Positions 20,726 through 28,546 of a stretch of DNA of 64,000 nucleotides are shown here, piece after piece. Origin of the DNA: Streptomyces sp. SirexAA-E (lineage in GTDB: Bacteria; Actinomycetota; Actinomycetes; Streptomycetales; Streptomycetaceae). Within the stretch, counting starts at the first letter, position 1; every line of letters begins with the position of its first letter. The notes under the pieces are model-generated. The model searched no databases. It had not been told where the DNA came from and worked only from the letters and a program-made list of their open reading frames with translations. Position numbers and translations under genes: made by a program. The stretch is taken from NCBI RefSeq assembly GCF_000177195.2, contig NC_015953.1, positions 930,001 to 994,000 on the forward strand, written 5' to 3'.

Positions 20726-21118
20726 TCAGCGGGCACCGAAGAGTTCCAGCAGGTCGTCCTTGCCGAACATGCGCGCGGTGTCCACGGCGGAGGGTGTTCC
20801 CGCGGCCGGATCCGCCCCTGCGGCGAGCAGCGCCTCGATCACCGCGCGCTCGCCCTTGAAGACGGCCCCGGCGAGCGGCGTCTGCCCCCGGTCGTTGGCG
20901 CGGTCCGGATCGGCTCCGCGCCCGGCGAGTGCGGTGACGGCCGGGGCGTGCCCGTGATAGGCGGCGAGCATCAGCAGCGAGTCGCCCCGGTCGTTGGTGA
21001 GGTTCGCCGGGACGCCCGCGTCGACGTAGGCGGCCAGCGAGTCGGTCTCACCGCGGCGGGCCAGGTCGAAGACCTTGGTCGCCAGCTCGACCACCTCGGG
21101 ATCGGGGGTTTCGCTCAT
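20726..21118 (-). CDS. Ankyrin-repeat protein
   Basis: The 130-residue protein contains about three ankyrin repeats covering nearly all of it. They read GETDSLAAYVDAGVPANLTN, then DRGDSLLMLAAYHGHAPAVT with LAGRGADPDRAN, then DRGQTPLAGAVFKGERAVIE with LLAAGADPAA. There is no signal peptide or membrane segment, so it should act in the cytoplasm through protein contacts. Small stand-alone ankyrin proteins of this kind are common in Streptomyces. It is divergent from smeA. Confidence 0.88.
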   Translation of the reverse strand: MSETPDPEVVELATKVFDLARRGETDSLAAYVDAGVPANLTNDRGDSLLMLAAYHGHAPAVTALAGRGADPDRANDRGQTPLAGAVFKGERAVIEALLAAGADPAAGTPSAVDTARMFGKDDLLELFGAR

Positions 21119-21333
21119 CGGACGGACCGCCTTCCGTGTAACCGTTCGCGCCGTCGCCGGCCTGGTGGGTGCAAGTACGGCGGGAGCCGTACGAATGAAC
21201 CGACAGGGTACTGCTCCGTAACCGACGTGAGCCTGCCCGGACCGGGCGGAAGGTCACCACGGGCGGTGGTTCTTTCCGGAACGTTCACGGACCGAGTCCG
21301 CCCCGGGTGCCGTCACGGCGGAACCGGGCACCC

Positions 21334-21378
21334 ACTTTTCACCCCCCGGTCGAGTGAAAAGTATCTCTATTCACTCGA
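21334..21378. promoter_or_regulatory. Evenly spaced TTCAC/GTGAA half-sites upstream of smeA
   Basis: Three copies of the pentamer TTCAC, in alternating orientation, start at 21338, 21354 and 21370, exactly 16 bp apart. They form two overlapping inverted repeats: 9-bp arms at 21334-21342 and 21354-21362, and 8-bp arms at 21350-21357 and 21371-21378. The cluster ends 82 bp before the smeA start and looks like a tandem operator for a dimeric regulator. smeA-sffA is under whi-gene control in S. coelicolor; which protein binds here is not known to me. Confidence 0.5.
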
Positions 21379-21460
21379 TTGCACCTTTATCCATACAGGC
21401 ACATCTTGTGATGCTGGAAGTACTCATGGTGACCGTCCCCCTCAACCAGGAGAACCGCTC

Positions 21461-21655
21461 ATGATCCTCTCCATCTCGGGCGTCGTACTGCTCGGCATCA
21501 TCGTCTTCCTGTTCTTCAAGAAGGACGGGCTCAAGGCCTCCCACGCCCTCATCTGCGCGCTGTTCGGCTTCTACCTCGCCGGCACCGCCATCGCTCCCAG
21601 CATCACCGCCGGCGGGGCGAGCCTCGCCAGCATGCTGGGCGGGATCAAGTTCTGA
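21461..21655 (+). CDS. smeA: Small sporulation membrane protein SmeA
   Basis: This 64-residue protein has two hydrophobic segments, ISGVVLLGIIVFLFF (about 4-18) and ALICALFGFYLAGTAIA (about 29-45), with a basic KKDGLK link between them. Its size, layout and position ahead of an FtsK/SpoIIIE-like gene match SmeA of S. coelicolor. There SmeA helps sporulation and localises SffA to septa (published work, recalled as SCO1415). The ATG at 21461 has an AGGAG site 7 nt upstream. The gap to sffA is 37 bp, so the two are co-transcribed. Confidence 0.9.
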   Translation: MILSISGVVLLGIIVFLFFKKDGLKASHALICALFGFYLAGTAIAPSITAGGASLASMLGGIKF

Positions 21656-21692
21656 CGCTCCGCGACCGCTCCCACCTCTCCAGGAGACCGAT

Positions 21693-23312
21693 GTGGCCCG
21701 GCGACCACTCCCCCGCATTCTGAGCAGCGGCAGCGCCTCGATCACTCGCGGACGCGAGTTCGCGCGCACGGCCGCCGACAGTGCCACCGACGTCCTCCAT
21801 CCGCTGATCACGGTCACCCGGGGCCTGCGGCTGCTGGCGGGAGCGGGACGGCAGAAGTGGGCCGCGACGCCCAGGGACCGGCGCGGGCACGTGCTGTTCC
21901 TGGTCGCGGCCTGCGTACTGGGGATGGCACTCATCCCCTACGGATCCTTCCTGGCGCTCGTCTCGGTGATGGGCGCGGCGGCCTGGAAGGGCCGCGAACG
22001 GACCCCCGCGAGGACCGGCCCCGACGAGGCGGAGTCGGCGCGGCTCCGGTCGCTGTACGAGGCCCTGGTGCCGCATTTCTCGGTGGCCGAGGACCCCGGT
22101 CCGCTGTTCTCCCACGGCGGCGACTGGGACAAGGCCTTCGGCTCGTCGTACGCCTTCGACGGCGACGGCCGGCTGACCCGGCTCCAGGTGACCTACCCGG
22201 CGTACTTCCCCGATGGCGACGCCGCGTCCCGCACCCGCGTCGAACGGGTCCTGGACGCCAAGTCGGGCCGGGGACGGGAGTACCACTTCGTCTGGGACGA
22301 GGAGGGCAACCGTCTCTCGATGACGGTGCTCGACCCGCTGCCGACCACGATCGCCGCCCAGCGCTTCGTCACCGCACCGGGTGAGACGGTTCTCGGCTTC
22401 ACGGACGCCGACGCGGTGTGCCGCACCGTCCCGGTGCGGGACGGCGACGCGGTCCGGGACGCCGCACCCGTGATCTGGCGCACCGGTCCGCGGTCGACCG
22501 AGCCGCACCTGCTGGCCGTCGGGCATCCCGGGAGCGGCACCACGACCCTGCTGCGGTCCCTGGCCCTGCAGGCCCTCCAGCACGGCGACGTCCTCGTCGT
22601 CGAGGGCGGCGGCACCGGGGAGTACGGCTGCCTGGCCGGACGCGACGGCGTCCTGGCCGTCGAGCGCGGCCTGTCCGGGGCGCTGGCCACGCTCGAATGG
22701 GCGGCGCACGAGACGGAGCGCCGCCTGATCGCGGCCGACCGGGCCCGCCAGGCCGGCCACCCGGCGCCCGAGGACGTCGGGCGGCCCCTGTGGATCCTGC
22801 TGGACCGGCCGAGCGCCCTGGGTCATCTGGCCGCCTCCGAGGGCAGGCCCGACCCACAGGATCTGCTCCAGGTGCCGCTGCGGCACGGCCGGGCCGCGGG
22901 GGTGACGGTCGTCGTCGCGGAGCAGTTCGACAGCCTGGACGCCCTCTCGGAGACCGTGCGCGTCCACACCCGGGCCCGCGCCGTCCTGGGTCCCGCCACC
23001 CGCGACCAGGTCGAGACGGTGCTGGGGACCGAGCCGCACACCACACCGACCCCCCAGGTGCCCCCGGGCCGTGGCTACGCCCGGCTCGGCACGGGGGCCG
23101 TGCTGCGGCTCCAGGTGCCGGCGACCCCGGACCCCTACGACGCGGCCACGAGTGAGACGCACCGGCAGGCGGTCCTCGACCTGCTGCCCGGCGGGCAGGG
23201 AGCCGTCGAACGGGCGCAGGAGGCCGAGCGGGGCGATGGGTACGGGACGGCCGGTCCCGTCGCCGTGCACAAGGACCCGCTGACCGTGGCTCCGGCCGCC
23301 GCGGAGGGTTGA
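21693..23312 (+). CDS. sffA: SpoIIIE/FtsK-like septal DNA translocase SffA
   Basis: The 539-residue protein has a membrane region at about residues 66-97 and then a C-terminal P-loop domain of the FtsK/SpoIIIE/TraB type. In S. coelicolor SffA sits at sporulation septa with SmeA and is thought to help clear DNA from them. The nucleotide site is degenerate. The P-loop reads GHPGSGTTT (277-285), with Thr283 where the Walker A Lys should be. The Walker B-like strand LWILLDRP has Asp371 followed by Arg. The later 'TRARAVLGPATRDQVETVLG' resembles the FtsK segment after the ATPase core. It starts at GTG with an AGGAGA site. It converges on the MocR gene. Confidence 0.88.
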   Translation: MARRPLPRILSSGSASITRGREFARTAADSATDVLHPLITVTRGLRLLAGAGRQKWAATPRDRRGHVLFLVAACVLGMALIPYGSFLALVSVMGAAAWKGRERTPARTGPDEAESARLRSLYEALVPHFSVAEDPGPLFSHGGDWDKAFGSSYAFDGDGRLTRLQVTYPAYFPDGDAASRTRVERVLDAKSGRGREYHFVWDEEGNRLSMTVLDPLPTTIAAQRFVTAPGETVLGFTDADAVCRTVPVRDGDAVRDAAPVIWRTGPRSTEPHLLAVGHPGSGTTTLLRSLALQALQHGDVLVVEGGGTGEYGCLAGRDGVLAVERGLSGALATLEWAAHETERRLIAADRARQAGHPAPEDVGRPLWILLDRPSALGHLAASEGRPDPQDLLQVPLRHGRAAGVTVVVAEQFDSLDALSETVRVHTRARAVLGPATRDQVETVLGTEPHTTPTPQVPPGRGYARLGTGAVLRLQVPATPDPYDAATSETHRQAVLDLLPGGQGAVERAQEAERGDGYGTAGPVAVHKDPLTVAPAAAEG

Positions 23313-23347
23313 CCGGGCCGGACGGCCGGGGTGACGGCCCCCGCCGT

Positions 23348-24844
23348 TCAGGCCACGAACGTGCGGGGCGTCTCCGCACCGGCGCTCGCACCGGAGACGA
23401 CCAGATCCGCCGCGGCCGCCAGCCGCACCGCCGCCTCGTCCGCGACCGGGCCCGCCACGGTGAACGGCAGCCGCACATAGCCCTCGAAGGCCCCGTCGAC
23501 GCCGAACCGGGGCCCCGAGGGCACCCGGACACCCACCCGTTCCCCGGCCACCGCGAGGCGCGAGCCGGAGATCCCGCCGGTACGCACCCAAAGAGTCAGC
23601 CCGCCGTGCGGCACCTCGAACTCCCACTCCGGCAGGTCCCGCCGCACCGCCCGCACCAGCGCGTCCCGGTTCACGCGGGCCTGATCGCGCCTCAGGGCCA
23701 CGGCCTCCTCCCAGCCGCCGGTGCGCATCAGCCAGTTGATGGCGAGCTGCTCCAGCACCGGCGTCCCCATGTCGGCGTACGCACGGGCCGCCACCAGGCT
23801 GCGGATGACGTCCGGGGCCGCCCGGACCCAGCCGATCCGCATGCCCGCCCAGAAGGCCTTGCTCGCGGAGCCGACGGTCACGACGGTGCTGCCCGCCGGG
23901 TCGAACGCGCAGACGCGGCGGGGCATGTCGACGGGGTCCAGGCGCAGCTCGTTCATCGTCTCGTCGACGACCAGTACCGTCCCGGCGGAGCGGGCCGCCT
24001 CGACCAGGGCGCGACGCCGCTGCTCGTCGGCCAGGGCGCCGGTGGGGTTGTGGAAGTCCGCGACGACGTAGGCCAGGCGGGGCGCGGTGTCGCGCAGGAC
24101 CTGGCGCCAGCGGTTCATGTCCCAGCCGCCCAGCCCCTCCTCCATGGCCACCGGGACCAGCCGGGCGCCCGTCTCCCGCATCAGCTGGAGGATGTTGGCG
24201 TAGCTGGGGGACTCCACGGCGATGCGTTCGCCGCGCCCGGCGAAGAGGTGGCAGATCGCGTCGATGGCGCCCATCGCGCCCGTGGTCACCATGATCTGTT
24301 CGGGCATCGTGGGGATGCCCTGTCCGGTGTAGCGGTCGGCGATCATCCGCCGCAGGTCGGGCAGGCCCGCCGGGTAGTCGCCGTGCGTGTGGGCGTACGG
24401 CGGCAGCTCCTCCAGGGCGCCCTGCACGGCCCGGGTCAGCCACGGTTCGGGGGCGGGCAGTGAGGCACAGCCCAGGTCGATCATCGAGCCGAGCGCCTCC
24501 GGGGGCAGCGGTTCCAGGCCGCGGGCCGGCAGCGGATTGCCCGCCGGGACGGCCGTCCAGCTGCCCGCGCCGCGCCGTGACGCCAGGAAGCCCTCGGTCC
24601 GCAGCGCCTCGTAGGCGGCGGCGACGGTGGTCCGGCTGAGCGACAGGGCGAGCGCCAGCTCCCGTTCGGCGGGCAGCCTGGCGGCGACCGGGACCCGGCC
24701 CTCCAGGACGAGCAGGCGCACGCCGTCGGCCAGGGCGCGGTAGGCGGGGGGCTTGCGGCTGCCCGGGGGCAGCGGGCGGGGCTGCTGAGCCCGGAGCTGA
24801 CGGGCCAGCTGTGCGGCACCCACCGTCGATGTCCACTGCGCCAC
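23348..24844 (-). CDS. MocR/PdxR-type regulator (GntR winged helix fused to aminotransferase fold)
   Basis: The 498-residue protein joins a GntR-type winged helix (about residues 33-100, with LPAERELALALSLSRTTVAAAY) to a class I aminotransferase-like domain. The PLP lysine is K329 in GSASKAFWAGMRIGW, and the LVVDE strand that positions PLP precedes it. MocR proteins sense PLP, GABA or other amino compounds and act on nearby genes. It is divergent from a YczE-type membrane protein, a very common MocR pairing, so that gene is the likely target. Effector unknown. Confidence 0.9.
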   Translation of the reverse strand: MAQWTSTVGAAQLARQLRAQQPRPLPPGSRKPPAYRALADGVRLLVLEGRVPVAARLPAERELALALSLSRTTVAAAYEALRTEGFLASRRGAGSWTAVPAGNPLPARGLEPLPPEALGSMIDLGCASLPAPEPWLTRAVQGALEELPPYAHTHGDYPAGLPDLRRMIADRYTGQGIPTMPEQIMVTTGAMGAIDAICHLFAGRGERIAVESPSYANILQLMRETGARLVPVAMEEGLGGWDMNRWRQVLRDTAPRLAYVVADFHNPTGALADEQRRRALVEAARSAGTVLVVDETMNELRLDPVDMPRRVCAFDPAGSTVVTVGSASKAFWAGMRIGWVRAAPDVIRSLVAARAYADMGTPVLEQLAINWLMRTGGWEEAVALRRDQARVNRDALVRAVRRDLPEWEFEVPHGGLTLWVRTGGISGSRLAVAGERVGVRVPSGPRFGVDGAFEGYVRLPFTVAGPVADEAAVRLAAAADLVVSGASAGAETPRTFVA

Positions 24845-24850
24845 AGAAAT

Positions 24851-24922
24851 CAGTCCACCTTCCTCGAATTGGCCCTAGTTGGTGGCCGATCCTCCGCCAC
24901 AGAGTGACACGCAGCAGTCCAC
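24851..24922. promoter_or_regulatory. Candidate MocR operator region with CAGTCCAC direct repeats
   Basis: The 99-bp divergent region contains CAGTCCAC twice in the same orientation, at 24851-24858 and 24915-24922. Direct repeats are typical of MocR operators, but an 8-mer pair of this kind could also arise by chance. Confidence 0.3.
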
Positions 24923-24943
24923 TCACACCACAGGGGGTACCAC

Positions 24944-25609
24944 ATGGCCGACAGCACCGCTCCGAGTGGGATACGTGCCGTCCGGCGGCTCACCCATCTC
25001 TTCGTGGGGCTCGCGCTGTACGGGGCGAGCTCGGCGCTCATGGTCCGGGCCGGTCTGGGGATGGAGCCGTGGGGGGTGCTGCACCAGGGCCTGGCCGGGC
25101 GGACGGGCCTGTCCATCGGCGTCGTCTCGATCGTCGTCGGGGCGGTCGTGCTGCTCCTGTGGATCCCGATCAGGCAGCGTCCCGGCTTCGGCACCGTCTC
25201 CAACGTCTTCGCGGTCGGCCTCGCGATGGACGGCACCCTGGCCCTCGTACCGGATGTGAGCGGGCTCGCCGCACGGATCGCGGTGCTGCTCGCGGGCATC
25301 GCGCTCAACGGTGTCGCGACGGGGCTCTACATCTCCGCGCGCTTCGGCCCCGGGCCGCGCGACGGGCTGATGACCGGCCTGCACCGGCTGACCGGGCGTT
25401 CCATCCGGCTCGTACGTACGGCGATCGAGGTGGCTGTCGTGGCGACCGGCTTCCTGCTCGGCGGTTCGCTCGGTGCCGGGACCGTGCTGTACGCGCTGGC
25501 CATCGGCCCGCTCGCCCAGTTCTTCCTGCGCGTCTTCGCCCTCCCCGCACCCGGCGCCGTCCCTGCGGCTGCCGTTACGGCGCCCCCGGGGGCGATACTT
25601 CCGCGGTGA
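24944..25609 (+). CDS. YczE/YitT-like integral membrane protein
   Basis: The 221-residue protein has five or six predicted membrane helices (about residues 17-35, 50-70, 80-98, 104-124, 149-170, 175-195). It carries the YczE-type signature GASSALMVRAGLGMEPWGVLHQ after the first helix, and a related ARFGPGPRDGLMTGL segment at about 129-143. The transported substrate, if any, is unknown. It is divergent from the MocR gene and its stop overlaps the next gene's GTG start by 4 bp. Confidence 0.85.
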   Translation: MADSTAPSGIRAVRRLTHLFVGLALYGASSALMVRAGLGMEPWGVLHQGLAGRTGLSIGVVSIVVGAVVLLLWIPIRQRPGFGTVSNVFAVGLAMDGTLALVPDVSGLAARIAVLLAGIALNGVATGLYISARFGPGPRDGLMTGLHRLTGRSIRLVRTAIEVAVVATGFLLGGSLGAGTVLYALAIGPLAQFFLRVFALPAPGAVPAAAVTAPPGAILPR

Positions 25610-26388
25610 CAGCAGTGAACGAGGCGTCCCGGGGACGCCACCCCTATCTGGACCACCCGTCGACGATCCCCTTCGCCCACCGGGGCGGGGCCGCGGACGG
25701 GCGGGAGAACACGGCGGCCGCGTTCCGCCGGGCCGCGGACGCGGGCTACCGCTACTTCGAGACCGATGTGCACGCCACCGCCGACGGCCGCCTGGTCGCC
25801 TTCCACGACGCCACGCTGGACCGTGTGACGGACGCCCGGGGCCGGATCGGCCGGCTGCCGTGGAGCGAGGTGAGCCGGGCGCGGGTCGCGGGAAGCGAGC
25901 CGCTGCCGCTCTTCGAGGAGCTGCTGGAGGAGTTCCCCGACGCCCGCTGGAACGTGGACGTCAAGGCGGAGCCCGCCCTGGCCCCGCTGCTGGACCTGAT
26001 CCGCCGGACCGGCACCTGGGACCGGGTGTGCGTGGGCTCGTTCTCCGAAGCGCGGGTCGCCCGGGCGCACCGCCTGGGGGGCGAGCGGCTGGCGACCTCC
26101 TACGGGGTGCGGGGCGTGCTCGGCCTGCGACTGCGCTCGTACGGCCTTCCGGCGGCGGTTCGGGCGGGGGCGGTGTGCGTCCAGGTCCCGGAGAGCAGCA
26201 ACGGCATCCGGGTGGTGGACCGGGCGTTCGTCCGCACCGCGCACTCCCGGGGCCTCCAGGTCCACGTCTGGACCGTCAACGAACCGGAACGGATGGCGGC
26301 TCTCCTGGATCTCGGGGTGGATGGCATCATGACCGATCACATCGAGACGCTGCGCACGGTGCTGAGCGACCGGGGGGCCTGGGCCTGA
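25606..26388 (+). CDS. Glycerophosphodiester phosphodiesterase
   Basis: The 260-residue enzyme hydrolyses glycerophosphodiesters to glycerol 3-phosphate and an alcohol. The catalytic AHRGGAADGRENT motif lies at about residues 25-37, and FETDVHATADG with the metal-binding Glu/Asp at about 51-61. A conserved 'WNVDVKAE' and 'VWTVNEPERMAALLDLGVDG' block completes the TIM barrel. There is no signal peptide, so it acts in the cytoplasm. The GTG at 25606 overlaps the yczE stop (GTGA), and an MFS gene follows 48 bp downstream. The three are likely one operon. Confidence 0.9.
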   Translation: MTAVNEASRGRHPYLDHPSTIPFAHRGGAADGRENTAAAFRRAADAGYRYFETDVHATADGRLVAFHDATLDRVTDARGRIGRLPWSEVSRARVAGSEPLPLFEELLEEFPDARWNVDVKAEPALAPLLDLIRRTGTWDRVCVGSFSEARVARAHRLGGERLATSYGVRGVLGLRLRSYGLPAAVRAGAVCVQVPESSNGIRVVDRAFVRTAHSRGLQVHVWTVNEPERMAALLDLGVDGIMTDHIETLRTVLSDRGAWA

Positions 26389-26436
26389 CGACGCCGGGCC
26401 GGCCGCGTCCGCACAGGACGAGCGAGGGGGCGCCGC

Positions 26437-27795
26437 GTGAGCACCGGCACCGATACGGGTACCGAGGGAACGGCAGACCCGGCGGCGGACCGGAAGAGGG
26501 AACAGCGCGGCTGGTACTTCTACGACTTCGCGTGCTCCGTCTACTCCACCAGCGTCCTCACGGTCTTCCTCGGCCCCTATCTGACGTCGGTCGCGAAGGC
26601 CGCCGCCGACGCGGACGGATATGTGCACCCCCTGGGCATACCGGTGCGGGCGGGGTCCCTCTTCGCCTACTCGGTGTCGGTCTCCATCGTGGTCGCGGTG
26701 CTCGTGATGCCGCTGGCGGGGGCGGTGGCGGACCGGACGGGGCGCAAGAAGCCGCTGCTCGCGGCGGCCGCGTACATCGGGGCGTCGGCGACGGCCGGCA
26801 TGTTCTTCCTGGACGGCGGGCGCTATCTGCTGGGCGCGTTCCTGCTGATCGTGGCGAACGCGTCGGTCTCGGTGTCGATGGTCCTGTACAACGCCTATCT
26901 GCCGCAGATCTCCACCTCCGAGGAGCGTGACGCGGTCTCCTCACGTGGCTGGGCGTTCGGATACACCTCGGGCGCGCTCGTGCTCGTACTGAACCTGGTC
27001 CTCTACACGGGCCACGACTCCTTCGGCCTGTCCGAGCCGGACGCGGTCCGGGTCTGCCTCGCATCGGCGGGTGTGTGGTGGGGTGTCTTCACCGTGGTCC
27101 CCCTGCGCCGGCTGCGCGACCGGCGTGTGGCGCCGACCGGTGAGGGGGCGGTGGGGTCGGGACGCCGGCAGCTGCTGGCGACCCTGCGCGACATGCGCCG
27201 CCATCCGGTCACCCTGGCGTTCCTGCTGGCCTACCTCGTCTACAACGACGGCATCCAGACGGTGATCTCCCAGGCCTCGGTGTACGGCTCGGAGGAACTG
27301 GGCCTCGACCAGACGACGCTGATCACCGCCGTGCTGCTCGTCCAGGTGCTGGCGGTGGCCGGGGCGCTCGGGATGGGACGGCTGGCCCAGGTGCACGGCG
27401 CGAAGCGCACGGTCCTCGCGTCGCTGGTCGTCTGGACGCTGATCCTGGCCGGGGCCTTCGTCATGCCGGCGGACGCGCCGGTGTTCTTCTACACCCTGGC
27501 GGCGGCGATCGGCCTGGTGCTGGGCGGCAGCCAGGCTCTCTCGCGCTCGCTGTTCTCGCATCTGGTGCCGAGCGGCAAGGAGGCGGAGTACTTCTCGGCG
27601 TACGAGATGAGCGACCGCGGCCTCAGCTGGTTGGGGCCATTGGTGTTCGGTCTCGGGTATCAGCTGACCGGGAGCTACCGGGATGCCATCCTGTCCCTGG
27701 TGATCTTCTTCGCGCTCGGTGCCGTGCTGCTGGCGCGGGTCCCCGTGCGGGCCGGTGTGGCCGCCGCGGGGAATCCCGTTCCGGACCGGATTTAG
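26437..27795 (+). CDS. MFS transporter, UMF1/Atg22-like
   Basis: This 452-residue protein has about 12 membrane helices. It opens with REQRGWYFYDFACSVYSTSV, typical of the UMF1/Atg22-like branch of the major facilitator superfamily. An MFS motif A-like loop (GAVADRTGRKKPLL) follows the second helix, and the second half shows NDGIQTVISQASVYG. In yeast Atg22 exports amino acids from the vacuole; the bacterial substrate is unknown. It starts at GTG and is the third gene of the yczE operon. Confidence 0.87.
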   Translation: MSTGTDTGTEGTADPAADRKREQRGWYFYDFACSVYSTSVLTVFLGPYLTSVAKAAADADGYVHPLGIPVRAGSLFAYSVSVSIVVAVLVMPLAGAVADRTGRKKPLLAAAAYIGASATAGMFFLDGGRYLLGAFLLIVANASVSVSMVLYNAYLPQISTSEERDAVSSRGWAFGYTSGALVLVLNLVLYTGHDSFGLSEPDAVRVCLASAGVWWGVFTVVPLRRLRDRRVAPTGEGAVGSGRRQLLATLRDMRRHPVTLAFLLAYLVYNDGIQTVISQASVYGSEELGLDQTTLITAVLLVQVLAVAGALGMGRLAQVHGAKRTVLASLVVWTLILAGAFVMPADAPVFFYTLAAAIGLVLGGSQALSRSLFSHLVPSGKEAEYFSAYEMSDRGLSWLGPLVFGLGYQLTGSYRDAILSLVIFFALGAVLLARVPVRAGVAAAGNPVPDRI

Positions 27796-27972
27796 ACGTT
27801 GAAGTGAAAGGCCGGTAGTGTACGCCTTTGGCCTGCCCGGAGGACCGTTACTGCGAGCGGAAGAAGCCGAACCGTTGGGTGACAACTTCCGCCACAGGTG
27901 ACAAACCGGGCGGCAGTGGGTACTCAACCCTGATAATGCAGCGGCACGACGGGCGACGCAGGACCGGCAACG

Positions 27973-27999
27973 GGAATCTTTACCGCCGACCGGACGTTG
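27973..27999 (+). promoter_or_regulatory. Sigma-R promoter of rbpA (GGGAAT-N18-GTT)
   Basis: GGGAAT at 27973-27978 is followed after exactly 18 bp by GTT at 27997-27999, a full match to the Streptomyces sigma-R (oxidative/thiol stress) consensus. It lies about 60 bp upstream of rbpA, which is a known sigma-R target in S. coelicolor. Confidence 0.85.
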
Positions 28000-28059
28000 A
28001 CCGGATGACGACGACAGCGACACCTGTCCTGTGGGCGACAAGCCCGGGAGGCACGATTC

Positions 28060-28434
28060 ATGAGTGAGCGAGCTCTCCGCGGCACGCGACTCGTGGTTAC
28101 CAGCTACGAGACGGACCGCGGCATCGATCTGGCCCCGCGCCAGGCGGTGGAGTACGCATGCCCGAACGGCCATCGATTTGAGATGCCGTTCTCGGTAGAG
28201 GCGGAAATTCCGCCGGAGTGGGAGTGCAAGGCGTGCGGCGCCACGGCACTCCTGGTGGACGGGGACGGCCCCGAGGAGAAGAAGGGCAAGCCTGCGCGTA
28301 CGCACTGGGACATGCTCATGGAGCGGCGCACCCGCGAGGAACTCGAGGAGGTGCTGGCCGAGAGGCTGGCCGTCCTCCGCTCCGGAGCCATGAACATCGC
28401 AGTGCACCCGCGGGACAGCAGGAAGTCCGCCTGA
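28060..28434 (+). CDS. rbpA: RNA polymerase-binding protein RbpA
   Basis: The 124-residue protein is the actinobacterial RNA polymerase-binding factor that stimulates transcription by HrdB holoenzyme and affects rifampicin sensitivity. The N-terminal tail MSERALRGTRLVV is followed by a zinc-binding core (C34, H38, C56, C59 in YACPNGH and WECKACG), a basic linker, and the sigma-interacting domain with THWDMLMERRTREELEEVL. It is monocistronic, between a sigma-R promoter and a very strong terminator. It matches SCO1421 as recalled. Confidence 0.97.
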   Translation: MSERALRGTRLVVTSYETDRGIDLAPRQAVEYACPNGHRFEMPFSVEAEIPPEWECKACGATALLVDGDGPEEKKGKPARTHWDMLMERRTREELEEVLAERLAVLRSGAMNIAVHPRDSRKSA

Positions 28435-28455
28435 CCCGCACGCAGGGGCGCAGCA

Positions 28456-28506
28456 CAAGAGCCGAGGGCCGTGACACCGACCAGGTGTCACGGCCCTCGG
28501 CTCTTG
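28456..28506. terminator. Perfect 23-bp hairpin terminator between rbpA and fxsA
   Basis: The arms 28456-28478 and 28484-28506 are perfectly complementary over 23 bp with a 5-nt loop. It serves both the plus-strand rbpA and the minus-strand fxsA genes, which converge here. Confidence 0.95.
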
Positions 28507-28546
28507 CCGTGCGCGGAGGGAGCGCCCGGCGGGCCGCTCCCCGGCG

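Noticed and set aside
20542..20736. A 64-codon minus-strand frame ahead of the HEAT-repeat gene
   Set aside because: It overlaps the 3' end of the ankyrin gene and has no recognisable features or ribosome site.
21645..24926. A 1093-codon minus-strand frame across sffA and the MocR gene
   Set aside because: It is out of frame with the recognisable MocR protein and antisense to sffA.
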